From contig NC_068577.1 of assembly GCF_025698545.1 (NCBI RefSeq), positions 8,757,501 through 8,821,500 of the forward strand: a stretch of DNA of 64,000 nt. The letters run 5' to 3'. The notes below the pieces were generated by a model, which made no database searches, was not told where the DNA came from, and saw only the letters and a program-made list of their open reading frames with translations. Both the position numbers and the translations under genes were made by a program. Positions 24,601 through 36,119 of this stretch are shown in pieces. The stretch comes from Gossypium raimondii. Lineage: Eukaryota; Streptophyta; Magnoliopsida; Malvales; Malvaceae. The first letter of the stretch is position 1, and each line of letters begins with the position of its first letter.

Positions 24601-27600
24601 AGTTATCTGGTGTACTCATCTTTGTTTTAACATGACAAATTGACTATTGGTTAACCTCATTAATAGCATTGTAATGTTGCCTACAGGAATGGATGCTCAA
24701 GTATCTTATGCTTTTCACTCAGAGCGGAAGTTGCATCCTGAAAAATTTAAAAACCAGTTGGTTAATCAGGTATGATTCTGTCATAATGTCAACTGCTTTG
24801 TTTGATTATGCATAGACGCTTGTCAGATCATTAGACTTTCCTTTTTAATAATGTTACATGTTTACTGCTAGCTTATGTTTCAGCTTTGAGGACAATCTTT
24901 TTCTAGAGTTAGTTATGTTACAATTTGTAACTTAGAACTGGTTATTAAGTATTTTAAAATTCGTAATATCTCTAAAAAATTGAAGGAACTAGAAACCATA
25001 CATGACACTGGATAAATTTGGTGGTCTTGTAAAGTGCGTGACAAATTTCATTGGATAACAGTTTGATGATATCTGCATGCTAGAATATGCTGTTGAATTA
25101 AAAATTAATTACATCATTAGGGCATTGGTTTGTTGAGAAACTAATGCACATTACTGGTTTGGCATTGATCTGCTATGCATACTGAGATGGTTAACTGCTA
25201 GGCATTGAGCTACTGTTCAGTAAAAGGAATATGTATATGTTACCAGGATCTTGCATGTCTCTGATGCTGCTTCTCCCTCAGAAAGATATTCCAGTTACTG
25301 AATTTTTTATGTTCCCTTACCTTCTTTCCAACAGAGCACTTATGCAAAGCTTGGCTGTACCCAGGGGTGGTTTGCTGCTTCTGTTTTTCATCCTTCTTCA
25401 AAGTGAGCTTGGTTGCCTTTTTTATCTTTATGTGTAATAGTTAAAGTTTTCTATTCAAACGAAAGATCAGGTTCACATTCAGGTTTCATGCATTTTCCTT
25501 TAATCAAAGATTGACAATTTTTCTCTAATGAATTCTTGATGACGGAAAATAAAAAATAAATTCAAAAGAAAAACTAGGAAAGGGGAAGGTGGAAGAGTTT
25601 ATAATGTGAAAAGTCTGATTTGTTCCATATTGTACATTTGTACTACCACCTTCTGTGTTAAAATTGCATTTTAGCCTTTCATTTGAAATAAATAATGGCA
25701 TGCATACAGAAATATCTTTTAGTACTCTAGGTCCTAATAGTTGGCTGGATACTATAGAGCGCCTCTGGCCAGATAAATTTCCCCTCTTTTCTTAGTAAAT
25801 TGAAAGTTTTATATGATCTTAAACTACAGGAATGTTGCCCAGCTTGCAAAAGTGAAAATCATGAAGAAACACGGTCAATGGCAGGACCTCCACATACCAC
25901 AGAGGTAACTTTCATTTTGTCTAAAGCAGCTTTGCTGGCTATAAACCATTCATAGTTGTCATATGTGAAAGAAAATGATCCGGTCATACCAGAAATCTCG
26001 ATTGTGACATAATGTAGAGGAAAAGTATAGCAATAGGGTTCAAATGATGAGTAAAAGCATTGCTTACATATTCAATTATAGGAGTCTTTTTGCTGCCTAA
26101 ATGGTAATTCATTTTATATGTTACAATACTTGGAAAAGGTATCAACTAAATGTAACACTCCATACCCGACCCAGTCACCGGACCCGAGTATGTGATGTCA
26201 CATTACTTCGCTGAAGCAACTTAAGCTACTATAACACAAATACATTCAATTCAAGCTTCAAAATAATTCATATGCATGCATTTATACGCTCATTGATTTC
26301 ATTTTATGTGGGTTATATGGGTTAATTTCAGAGTTAGGACTCAAATCCAAACTCAAATGTCAAATTTATGTCTCGAGACAGGTCATAAATAATTTTGGGA
26401 TTTTTAGCTTTGAAGTTAACATGCCTTGTGACACAATTGTGTCTCGAGGCAAGGTCCTTTATGTCTTGAGACTAAAGCCAACACTAAGATGCCTAACAAA
26501 CTTGACAAAACAATTTTAAGTTGGCTGAAAAGTTCAAAATCTGCATGATTCGACCACTGCGGAAGTGACTGGTAGAACATGCCAATTTACTTGATAGTTG
26601 GGTTACTGAGTCTAATATATTTTACATTGGCGTTTGGTTTAATGCTTTTGTGTAAGAAATTCATTAATAAATAGAATAAGCGAAGAAGTATAAAAGAGAT
26701 TACTAACCTGAATAAAAGAAAGTAGAAGACCCAATAGTTCTCTGGGTAGACAGAGAAAACTGGTAACCCACTATTCATGACAAATTTTCTTAGATATTTG
26801 CAAAAATTGGTCATGCTATGTTATAGAGCTTCTGATCCCACATCTTGTTGTAAAGCTTAACAACGTTGTCGAAACATAAAATGTGTTTCTCGTGGTTTTT
26901 GGGCAATAAAAATGCCTCTTCTTTTCATCTTCTCAAGTTTCATGCACTATTTTTCTTAATTAGACGATTCATGCTTTGCATTTTAACAATGAAAATGTAG
27001 TTATAGAGCTTTCTGTTAAATAAAATCATTGTCTAGTGCTTATTTCAGATTTTTCTGCTTAATTTCCTAATATTTCTCCCATAGTTACCTAACAGTGCTT
27101 CTAATATCTTTCTCTTATGCCTCCTGAATTTAAACAGCATAAGGTCGATCATATGCCTCAACTTGCCCAGCTTTTCTGGTGGTCTAAATCCTTGGGGAAC
27201 ACCAAGTGGCAGAAAAAAGAATGAAGTTAGTTCCTGTTTTTGATGATTTGGTTGATATATGACATTTGGTTTGCCTTTTTGTTAAGATTATCAACCAACT
27301 TTGCTTGTAAGAACCTGATAGATGGTTTTTTTCCCATGAATTTACAGAGAGACTTGACTGCACCGTATGTAGATGATGGCCTTCTGGAAGTTGTTGGTTT
27401 TAGAGATGCATGGCATGGGCTCGTGTTGCTGGCTCCAAAGGGACATGGAACTCGCCTGGCACAGGTAAATAATTAAAGAAGGCAGGCATATTTCAGTAGT
27501 CAAACCCTGTTCAGATTGGACATCCCTAGTTCAATTCTCTCTCCCCCAAACTATTTTAAAACTTTATGAGAGAATTTTTCAAACCAATGATTTTGCTTCT

Positions 27601-28642
27601 TTTCTTATTTCCTTGCATTGTTACAAGGACCTAGATGTGTGTAAAAAAGTTAAGAGGACCATAAAATTAGTATAGTTAAATTGATCAAAACAAAACTTTT
27701 TGTGTGCGTGCTCACATGGTCATATTTGTTTTTAGGCATAATTATTAATTTGGACCTCCAATTTTACAAAAAAAAATCATTTTAGTTCTTTAGTTAATTT
27801 TATCTTTTTTAGCCCTTAAACTTACATTTTTTGTCAAATCACCCCAAAATGGATAGAAAAGTTTATGTTTTTTAACTTTGCTAATATGGTATACTCGTGG
27901 ATTGCCATGTGGATGACATGTCAGCATTTAATTAATTTTTTAAAATAAAAAAAAGTAGTAAAAATATTGTTAAAATTAAATATCATTAAAATTATTAAAA
28001 AATATTTTTTTAATTTTAAAAAATTAATTAAATGTTGACATGTCATTCACATGGCAATCCACATGCATGCCACATCGGCCAAGTTAACAATTGTTAACTT
28101 TCCTATTCATTTTGGGGGTGATTTAACCAAACATGCAAGTTAAAGAATTAAAAAGGTGAAAAATTAAATAAAAAGCTTTTTTTATTTTGTAAAGTTGGGG
28201 GTCAAAAAAGTCATTATGCCTTGTTTTTATTGGTATTGATCTCTTTCAGTGTTCAGTTCCATATACAGTCGTTTGGTAGTGGTTGATTTGTTTTTGTCAT
28301 GGAAAATAGGCACACCGAATCCGCTTTGAGTTTCACAAAGGTGCTGCTGACCATACATATATGAGGATCGATGGGGAGCCGTGGAAGCAACCACTGCCAA
28401 AAGATGATGACGCAGTTGTAGTTGAAATTTCCCACCTTGGACAAGTCAACATGCTCGCAACCCAAAATTGCCGATCGAAAAGTGTGAACGATGTTTCCTC
28501 ATCAACTAGTCATCATAATGGTGAAGAAGATGATGATTTTAGTGATGAAGATGACTCTAGAGCTGAGCCAGAGTTCAGGAAATTTGGTGCAGCAGACACG
28601 TTCAGAATCCCAGATGAGATTGATATTTCTCAACTTAGTTAA
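21606..28642 (+). CDS. DGK5: DGK5-like diacylglycerol kinase (plant, no C1 domain)
   Basis: Phosphorylates diacylglycerol to phosphatidic acid, a membrane signalling lipid. Twelve coding exons join in phase to 490 residues: 21606-21803, 21876-21998, 22149-22277, 22669-22754, 23502-23625, 23984-24032, 24687-24769, 25335-25402, 25830-25904, 27138-27225, 27348-27464, 28310-28642. The catalytic domain starts near residue 37 ([11 protein letters not shown]); the ATP-binding GGDGT is at 110-114 and PLGTGNN at 137-143. The accessory domain runs from about 221 ([20 protein letters not shown]) to about 400. There are no C1 or transmembrane segments, as in the small plant clusters. The acidic tail ([11 protein letters not shown]) and the ending [20 protein letters not shown] fit DGK5/6 more than DGK1/2. 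ATG 21606 is chosen because it opens the conserved N-terminus right after the acceptor at 21596. The last two large introns carry transposon insertions. No disruption of the coding exons is seen. Confidence 0.93.
24398..24413. repeat. C16 homopolymer in DGK intron 6
   Basis: Sixteen consecutive C residues; the length may be uncertain because of sequencing or assembly. Confidence 0.85.
26151..26560 (-). mobile_element. Gypsy-type LTR fragment in DGK intron 9
   Basis: Starts TGTAACACTCCATACCCGAC, then CAGTCACCGGACCCGAGTA, the conserved terminal signature of Malvaceae-type gypsy LTRs on the minus strand (compare TGTAATACC..TACCCG at 7130). Internal ATGTCTCGAGACA / TGTGTCTCGAGGCA units repeat. 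The right boundary is not definable, so it is a solo or truncated LTR. It lies between exons 9 and 10 and should be spliced out. Confidence 0.6.
27735..28220. mobile_element. Foldback MULE-MITE in DGK intron 11
   Basis: A 486-bp near-palindrome whose arms start GGCATAATTATTAATTTGG and, from the other strand, GGCATAATGACTTTTTTGAC. Both arms contain CATGTGGATGACATGTCA-type blocks and CACCCCCAAAATG-type blocks. It is flanked by a perfect 9-bp TSD TTGTTTTTA (27726-27734 and 28221-28229), the Mutator signature. No coding capacity. The transcript of this intron would form a hairpin of about 200 bp. Confidence 0.88.
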
Positions 28643-29123
28643 ACATCTGATAATTCCATTTCTTGTGTTCATTACTTATTCACTGTAATAATGTTTGGGG
28701 TTCATTTGGTTTAAATATTGCTGTAAAAGGTTATAACTCAATAGTTAAATTGCCGCTTTTTAAACCAGAAACCAAATGATCCCATCTTAATGACTCCATT
28801 AGCTTCCCAATAATTTGATTTTGCTTTGGTAATTTGGTTGTAACTTGCACTCCGTCAGCATTACGAATCCCCTATTTTTGTTTTTATTACTGTTACTCGG
28901 TGTATCTTTTTTTTTTGGAACTTGAAAGCATTGCAGCAGCTACCTCCTATTTGGGTATTTGAAATCAATCTGAATCTTTTAAAACCCTAAAAAGCTTGAA
29001 GCAAATGAATGAGAGGATTCATACATTAATAGAATATACCAATTGCTTTGAAGTTGAACCTCCTAAGTTTATAGAATCCTTTAGATTTTCTTTAAGAAAT
29101 CAAAAACAATAAAATAAAATTAA
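28643..29123. other. DGK 3' UTR and spacer
   Basis: Expected 3' UTR of the kinase gene, then AT-rich spacer with no further gene signal. Confidence 0.5.
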
Positions 29124-29129
29124 TGTTCT

Positions 29130-29640
29130 TGAGTTAACATCTCTTGGATAGACTTCACTACTTGGTGGTCTTCGTAATAGAAGAGACATTAGATAATAAG
29201 CTTGTGCTTGCTTGAAAATATCATCATAAATGATTAAGGTGTGCCGTCCAGATGCATAAATTATTTAGCCAAAACAATTCCTGTTTAAGGAGCAAGGTAT
29301 GATAATGTAGCTTGAGAATCCACTGTTTTGGCTATCCAATGGTGTACTCCATCACTCCCCATTATTGGAAAGTGGTCACTACTTGAGCCACGGAAGATGT
29401 TTTTTGACTAATAGCTACATAAACAAATATTACATTTTGCCCTTATTAATTGAGAATCATATCCATGGCTATTGTTGTTTTACCGGTTAATCTAGCATCA
29501 ATAATTAATTCTCGCTAACCACGTCCTATAAAGATCATTGAATCGATAACAATAAGTCATGTTTGAAGATACTCATAAACAGAAGGTCTCGAAATAATAC
29601 CTGAGACAGGAGACTCAATTAATCGAGATTCAAAAGCGAG
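29130..29640 (-). pseudogene. atpA: Plastid-derived atpA fragment (NUPT)
   Basis: The minus strand reads pieces of the plastid ATP synthase CF1 alpha subunit: ESRLIESPVSGIISRPSVYE, then a stop, IDSMIFIGRG, RELIIDARLTGKTTIAMD (the nucleotide-binding P-loop, GDRQTGKT in the working gene), QNVIFVYVAI, SSVAQVVTTFQ, and finally [20 protein letters not shown]. Order and spacing follow the gene over about 165 codons. In-frame stops and many substitutions show an old, dead nuclear copy. The wording is plastid-like (ESRLIESP, IISR) rather than mitochondrial atp1-like. It lies between DGK and the DUF3774 pair. Confidence 0.82.
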
Positions 29641-30740
29641 GTCGCAAACCAGTGGATGAATATTAATTGCTACATCTGGAAGAGTAATATGAAGGGATTT
29701 AACACTACATTACTGTTACAGTTTTACAAGTTATATTTAATTAATCTAACCATGAACTTTGTAATACAATTGTAGTTTCTGTTCACTTGATTTTTAATCA
29801 TTAATCATATCAATGGATCAATACTCAACTGATTCTGGACTTCAATTTAATACAAACTGCAGACCGAGCAGTGCATTAGGTTTCGGAGAATAACTCTTTT
29901 CTTGTATAAAGAAGGCACTAATTTAGCACCAACTTAACAAAGATAGCTTCAAAACTAGGATTTGCCTCAAATGTCACTTAAATATCAACTACTATCTTTA
30001 GTTCAGTCTTTGATTCAAAGTAGTAAAGAAAAACTAAATTGCAAGTGGCAGTGGAGTGTTATGTGTCAGTCTTATCCCGTGAGTGTTGAGTGATGAACGT
30101 GTCCAGGGTATTCATCAACTCACGTGCATATATGCCTTGTGCTCCAATGCCTAAGGAAGGAAGGAACGTGCTCAGCATCTTCCTCAAGCTGCAATATTTT
30201 TAAAGTTATTTTTATTAGTAAAGTAGAACCCCCAGAAAGAATACGGAAGAAAGGGGGGAAATGTAGGTATTGCCATATATAATAGTTTCCATAAAGATTG
30301 AGATGGGATATAGGGATTGATTTTTAACTTTATTCATGTCAGTCTTTCCTCTAATGGAATCTAGCCCACTAACATGCATTAGTAACTAGATACCTGGCAG
30401 TGTTGCATTTGCCACTCACTTCTACTCTGTAACACAGTTGAGATACAAAGGTTAAATAACAGGTTAGAGACAATAAAATACAACCCAATTGATGCTTTTT
30501 TAGGTAATAAATCCATTGGTAGAAAAGATCATGAAGCAGAGGTGAGGTGGAATGAAATTCAACTCTACTACACAATATTAAATTTAGATGGAATGGATTT
30601 CGCCAGGTGGATTAATCAGATGAATTAGATCCCCAATGGATTAATCTATTTATGTATCCATCATACATGTCAAGTGGAAACCATCTCCAATAAACAATTT
30701 TCTTTTCCTACCACCAATTTAAAACAGGTATTGGTCCCAA
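29641..30740. other. Intergenic, upstream of DUF3774 gene 1
   Basis: No gene or clear repeat recognised. The last few hundred bases form the promoter region of the following gene. Confidence 0.45.
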
Positions 30741-30747
30741 GGTGGTC

Positions 30748-30757
30748 ATTATATATA
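30748..30757 (+). promoter_or_regulatory. Probable TATA box of DUF3774 gene 1
   Basis: ATTATATATAC lies about 130 bases before the ATG, followed by a CT-rich leader. Confidence 0.55.
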
Positions 30758-30799
30758 CATGATTTCCAGTCATCTCTCTCTTGTAATTTTCTCCACAAT

Positions 30800-30800
<1 letters not shown>

Positions 30801-30831
<31 letters not shown>

Positions 30832-30834
30832 CTC
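30801..30834 (+). repeat. (CTTT)n leader microsatellite
   Basis: CTTT units running into CTCTCTC inside the likely 5' UTR. Pyrimidine tracts are common in plant leaders. Confidence 0.8.
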
Positions 30835-30883
30835 CCACTCCCTTGATTACACACAAGAGACAAGTATAGAAAGGTAGGCAGAG

Positions 30884-31096
30884 ATGAGCTTGAGGAACAC
30901 AAGCACCAAAGACCAAGCTCCAAAAACTGAGTCGGGTATGGGATGTTGTTCAAAGCCAGTAAAAGGCATTTCTGGATGCTTTGATCCAATGAGTACTGAT
31001 AAATCTGGTAAAAGCAGTAATGACAGCAAGCTTAAACAGGCTGAGGATTCCCTCAGGACTGTCATGTACTTGAGCTGCTGGGGTCCCAACTCCTAA
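30884..31096 (+). CDS. DUF3774 wound-responsive small protein, short form
   Basis: Single-exon gene of 70 residues with a TATA box and CT-rich leader in front. The C-terminus QAEDSLRTVMYLSCWGPNS carries the invariant SLR-x-MYLSCWGPN ending of the DUF3774 / wound-induced family. The N-terminal half is atypical: charged residues, then GMGCCSKPVKGISGCF with four cysteines, in place of the usual SKAWxVAASI start. Family members are small, induced by wounding, and linked to stress and defence; the biochemical role is unknown. A second member follows 1.55 kb downstream on the same strand with the same ending, so they are probably tandem duplicates with diverged fronts. Confidence 0.85.
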   Translation: MSLRNTSTKDQAPKTESGMGCCSKPVKGISGCFDPMSTDKSGKSSNDSKLKQAEDSLRTVMYLSCWGPNS

Positions 31097-32520
31097 TTAA
31101 TCTCAACCAAATATGTTCATCAACTGATTCAATGTCCTTAACCTTTGACTTTGACTCTTTGAGTGCCTTCACTTCTTCTAAAGCTGTCTAACAGTCGACA
31201 GAGTATTTGTACGTATAGTATCTTTCTTTTTTCTTTAGTTTGTACAAATATATGTTCCATGTTGTAAAAGTTGGCTTGCCTGTATAGCTAGGTTTCTGCC
31301 TCTCTTGTACAAATAATAATTGTATGTTAAGGAGTGTCGATGCGTTTGATGAAATTCTGCAAAGGTTTAGTTTAAATTATCGCTTTCATCCCATCCATTA
31401 CTAAGGCCCGCTGGAAACCTAACTTGAAGGACACTAGGAGCTTTCCATTAAGGGGTTAATTAGCAGTGTATGTCGATTTTGAAAGATAATAGGGAAATAA
31501 GTTAACTTTTTCGATACAAAAACAGATCGATTTTGAAGAGAGAAACAGAAATATATAACACAAATGATAAATATAAAAAATATATATAATTTCATTATAT
31601 AATTACATATTTATTATTTTATTTATATAAATAAAAGAGTTATTAATTAAAAAGATGAATTAAAGAACTTGAAAACAATATATTTATTAATTATTAATTA
31701 AAAAATTTAAAAAAAATTAAAATAATATGAAATAAAAAATACAAATGTAAATGGGAGAGGAATCAAACTTGAGACTTAAGCATAGCAGAAAACCTTCCTG
31801 CAAGACATGTTTTCTATTTCTCTCTTCAAAATCGACTTATTTTTTAAAATATCGAGAAATTCGCTCTAAATCCCTAATTATTTTTTAAAAACAACATTTT
31901 CTTCAAATTTTCCCTTTGATTAAGACCCAATTTCATATCTACATTTTTTTCACTCAATTTTTATTTTTATTTTGGTATACCAAAATTCATAACACTCACT
32001 TAAATACATATAATTCTTAAAAAGTAAATAATATTTATTAGAAACAATTATATTATTAAAAGTAAAATAAATCAAAATAAGAAATTTTTAAATGAACAGA
32101 TGTTTTAAAAGATATTTTAAGCTAATTTTTTAAAGTAATGACATGCATTATTGAATTCAAGTGCAATTAAAAGCTTTATAATGGTAAGGTTAGTGTCTTA
32201 AACTTTTAAGTGATCAAGTTTGAATCATTCCGTGTAAACCATGAGCAGTTAAGCAAGGATTTCAAATCTTATAAATGAAAAAAACGTAATGTAGGGAGAG
32301 ATTATCCATCATTTAAGAATTTAATCCAGTTGGATTTTAAATTTGATTGGGATACAAGATATAGAAATTTATTTACAAATGATAGGAGGAGAATGTAGCA
32401 TAAGGTAAGTGATGAAGAAAAGAAGAGGGAAAAACAGTAACTTGTTCCATATATTATGGGCTGAACATACCAAAAGTAGCCGCTGGTTAGAAGAAGAAGA
32501 AGGAGGTATTCGCCAAAACA
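31097..32520. other. Spacer between the two DUF3774 genes
   Basis: The 3' UTR of gene 1 is followed by AT-rich DNA containing the inverted repeat at 31527-31835 and the promoter of gene 2. No other gene is supported. Confidence 0.5.
31527..31835. repeat. Small inverted-repeat (MITE-like) element
   Basis: TCGATTTTGAAGAGAGAAAC at 31527 pairs with GTTTCTCTCTTCAAAATCGA-like sequence ending at 31835, with about one mismatch over 25 bases. A related copy of the left arm lies at about 31472. The centre is AT-rich. No clear TSD. Confidence 0.6.
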
Positions 32521-32526
32521 ACATGC

Positions 32527-32534
32527 TATAAAAA
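32527..32534 (+). promoter_or_regulatory. Probable TATA box of DUF3774 gene 2
   Basis: TATAAAAA about 120 bases before the ATG, followed by a CT-rich leader. Confidence 0.55.
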
Positions 32535-32650
32535 GTAACTGCCTCTTTCCTTTTAGTCTCCTTATTTTCCTCCCTCTACCTTCATTAATATTTATATGCC
32601 TCATCTAACCCTAAGTTTTTCGCTGTTCTCTGTGTGTTTATGTTGTAGGA

Positions 32651-32920
32651 ATGAGTTGGAAGAGTAAGGCGTGGGCTGTTGCCGCCACTACTGTTACGGC
32701 AGCTGAAGTTTCCAAGGAAAAAAAGCTATGCCTATGGAGCTCAGCTAAGCACCACCACCAAGCTGCCATTAATAATTTGGTGGGATCCTCACAAAGGGAG
32801 AGACCATCATCATCAGCAGCATCCACTTGTTCAAGGAGGAGAGACAGGGAAGAAATGCGCCATCAATCTGAAGAATCACTTAGAACAATTATGTACTTAA
32901 GTTGCTGGGGACCCAACTGA
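32651..32920 (+). CDS. DUF3774 wound-responsive protein, typical form
   Basis: Single-exon gene of 89 residues. The start MSWKSKAWAVAATTVTAAEV and the following KLCLWSSAKHHHQAAINN correspond to the usual family pattern (SKAW-VAA..., then CRW-x-H-x-AxNN), a serine/arginine-rich middle follows, and it ends SEESLRTIMYLSCWGPN. This is the full domain layout of the wound-responsive/DUF3774 family, small proteins induced on wounding or pathogen contact with no known enzymatic activity. TATAAAAA and a CT-rich leader precede it. It shares strand, length class and C-terminus with 30884-31096. Confidence 0.92.
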   Translation: MSWKSKAWAVAATTVTAAEVSKEKKLCLWSSAKHHHQAAINNLVGSSQRERPSSSAASTCSRRRDREEMRHQSEESLRTIMYLSCWGPN

Positions 32921-33881
32921 TCATAACCATAACAATGGGAAATACAGTGAAAGGATAATAAGAAGGAAAAAGAGGGATATTTGTGCATTTTATATACAGT
33001 TTGTATACATGGAGAGGGTGGGTGACTGACGAATTAATGTATGGTTTAAATATCCTTATAGCTTCAAATCAAATGCAAAGAAAATGATGACCAAATTTAA
33101 GGTTTTTCATCTGCCAAACCAATCATAACATTATCTAAGGATATATCAAAGTTTTCCCTTTTTTTTCTTTTTCATGCAGAAGGGAAGAACCTTATTATAC
33201 ATATTAATTTCAGAGTGAGTATTATGCACAATAGTAGGTTTCTCAACCTCTTTTTCTTTTAATTTGAAACATAGTCAGGTTATTGGGTTATAAGACAAGC
33301 AAACTTTTGCATGTGTAGTAGACCATTACAACCAATATATAGAGGAGAAAATACTTAATTAGGCAAGTAGGTGTAAATTAATTAATAGTTGAGGGCTTTC
33401 GGGTTTTAATTTTATCATTTGTAGTTGTAATGTGTGGATCTCTTTCTTATTTCTTGTATATGCTTTATACTGAATTTTGTCTAACTTTTTCAAATTAATT
33501 TAGTTTTTATGTTCGATTTTTCATCTTTCCAATTTTGTGTGTATATCTTATATGAGTTTTATCCAATTTATTATGCTAGTAAGTAGAATTGAAGATGTTA
33601 TAAATATTTATTTTTAATTTGCTTTATTATATCTTGTATATTACAACCTCAAATACATAAAATTATATTGGGAATTCTTATTTAAGAATGCACGTGAAGT
33701 ATATGAGTCACAAAATGAGAGTGGTAAGTAACGTTTATAATCGTCAAGAGTTTTAAAATAAAATATCAATATAAGTTTTCATTTATGAGTTCAACACGAA
33801 ATTTCTATGAATGCAAATTCATCACTTTTACTTTTTCTTTTTTTTGAAATAAAACATTTTAAAATTTTTCAAGACCAACCA
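32921..33881. other. Intergenic
   Basis: 3' UTR of DUF3774 gene 2, then AT-rich sequence. Nothing recognised. Confidence 0.5.
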
Positions 33882-34707
33882 TAATTCTATGGGTAAACTA
33901 TCAAATAATTACTTTTGTCTTATCTCGGGTTATATTTTAGTCATTTATGTTTGAAATGTTACATTTTTAGTCACTCACATTAACGTTTTGTAACATTATA
34001 GTCACAAAACCGTTAATTGTCATTAACGGTATAACGGTAAGTTGACTTGGCACATTAAATCATTATTTCAAAAAAAAAGTTTAGGTTAAATTATATAATT
34101 GGTCCCCATATTTTGTTCGTTTTGAGCAATTTAATTTCTTCTTTTTATGTTCTTTTAACTTTCTTTTTTTTTTCTTTCTTTATTTTTCATTCTCTTTTGC
34201 TTTTACCTTTGTTTTCTCCCCTTCTTCATATCTATTTTCCACATAATTAATTCCAAGAAATGAGATTTCAAACATGAGGCATCTGGAAAATTGTTTTGCT
34301 TGAATGATCTAATAATTAATTCAAAGAATTGGGATTTCAAACATGAGGCGTCTGCAAACCATGTCAAATAGTCAACTCAAGGTTACTTGTTAATGTGTAA
34401 CATTTAACCATATGATGGATTTAAGAGCCTCGTTGCACGAAAATCATTTGAGGCAACTCTTAAAACTGCAATTAGAATATGGAGAAGGAATGAGGGAACA
34501 TAAAAGAAGAAAAAAAAGAAAGAAAGTTAAAAGAACATAAAAGAGAGAGAGAAGGGAAGAAAAGCAAGGAGAAGCATAAAAGAATGAAAAATAAAATAAA
34601 AAGTTAAAAGAACATAAAAGAAAAAAATTAAGTTGCTCAAAACAAAAAAAATATAGGGATCAATTGTATTATTTAACCTAAAATTTTTGTTTGAAATGAT
34701 AATTTAA

Positions 34708-34924
34708 TGTCGATTACAGCTTCCTAAATAAGGAATATTGTGTGTGTATTATCTAGGATTCTGTAAATATTTCAATGATTGTTATCCCTAACTTTAAGGC
34801 TGTTTTTAGGGTCAACATTTCTAGAATTAATTTGTTTCCTAGTATAGAGTTTCCTAAGTTAGCTCACTATGTGTATATATATCAGTGTAATTTCCTGTGA
34901 ATATTTTTAAGCCTGATTTTAACA
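34708..34924 (+). repeat. Copia 5' LTR
   Basis: TGTCGATTACAG to GATTTTAACA; about a dozen differences from 39486-39704. Confidence 0.92.
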
Positions 34925-35013
34925 TAGTATTTTTGGGATTTTTTTATTATTTGTTTGGCAACTTCTTCTCATTCCCGATCAACCCTCAAGCCTATAGAAT
35001 TTGTTCAAAAAAC

Positions 35014-35690
35014 ATGGCTGAAACTGTCAAAATCAATAACACGGGGGGTATTTCAGAAGTCTCAGTGAACAACTCAAACCCAACAAGTGAGTTGCAAAAC
35101 ATCCAAGCACCCTACAGGTTAAATGGGAAGAATTACCTGAAGTGGTTTCAACTGGTTCGCACGTTCTTGAAGGGAAGAGGAAAGCTGAGTCACCTACTTG
35201 GAACTGGACCTAAAGAATGAGATCCTAAGTTTGGTGCTTGGGATGAACAATACTCTATGGTAATGTCTTGGTTATGGAACTCTATGATGCCAGAAATCAG
35301 TGATACATGCATGTTTCTTAACACAACCAAAGAAATATAGGAAGCTATGAAGCAGACTTATTCTAAAGTTTGAGATACTGCCCAAATTTATGAAATCAAT
35401 ACTAAGATTTCATCTACCAAGCAAGGAAGTCGGTCAATTACGGAGTATCCAAATCTGTTGCAAAGCTTATGGCAAGAGATGGATCACTACCAATGCATTC
35501 AGATGAAGTGTAGTGAAGATGCAGCACTCCTGTAAAGGTTCATTGAAAATGATCGAATTTATGATTTTCTTGCTGGATTAAATGTTGAGTTTGATGCAGT
35601 AAGAGTTCAAATACTTGGAAAAAAGGATCTACCGTCACTAAATGAGACAAATTACGATTGTTTGTGGTGAGAAAGGAAGAAGAGGAGTTA
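35014..35690 (+). pseudogene. Copia gag, stop-riddled
   Basis: Begins MAETVKINNTGGISEVS, then the gag motif YRLNGKNYLKWFQLV. The first in-frame stop comes after GTGPKE at 35220, and several more follow (after NTTKEI, TYSKV and EDAALL). The family wording (FLAGLN, SLNE) is still legible. No functional product. Confidence 0.85.
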
Positions 35691-36119
35691 TGATTGAGAA
35701 TAGTTAGGTGGATAGTTCAGCCTTGCTTACAAAAGCTGTAAATGAGAGGAGATTTGGCCTGAAGCAGCCAACTAGCAAAGATAGTAGGCAGACAGAACTT
35801 ACAAGGCCTATTAACAGGGATTCCTTATGGTGCACCTACTGAAAAAAACCTCGTCACACTAAAGAAAGATGCTAGAAACTCTATGGGAAGCCACAGACAA
35901 CGAATAAAAATTTTTCAGAAAAAAGTGGACAACCAAAGGGACAAGGGCAAGCACATACAACAAGACAGTTGGCTGGAGAAGAGAATTCTCAAGAATCATC
36001 TATTGAGTTCAATAAAGAAGAAATTGAAAAGTTGAAGAATCTGCTGGGATCATTGGAAAAATTTTCTTCAACAGGTACTTGTAGTTTGGCTTTTTCAGGT
36101 ATATCCTTTTCTTAAGATT

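Noticed and set aside
26151-26560. Complete solo LTR with TSD
   Set aside because: Only the left terminus is clear; no matching 5-bp repeat and CA end could be found, so it is called a fragment.
30708-31089. Minus-strand frames opposite DUF3774 gene 1
   Set aside because: Shadows of the coding frame and CT-rich leader.
32302-32604. 100-codon minus-strand frame upstream of DUF3774 gene 2
   Set aside because: Covers the promoter and leader of the opposite gene; no homology recognised and no splice or start context.
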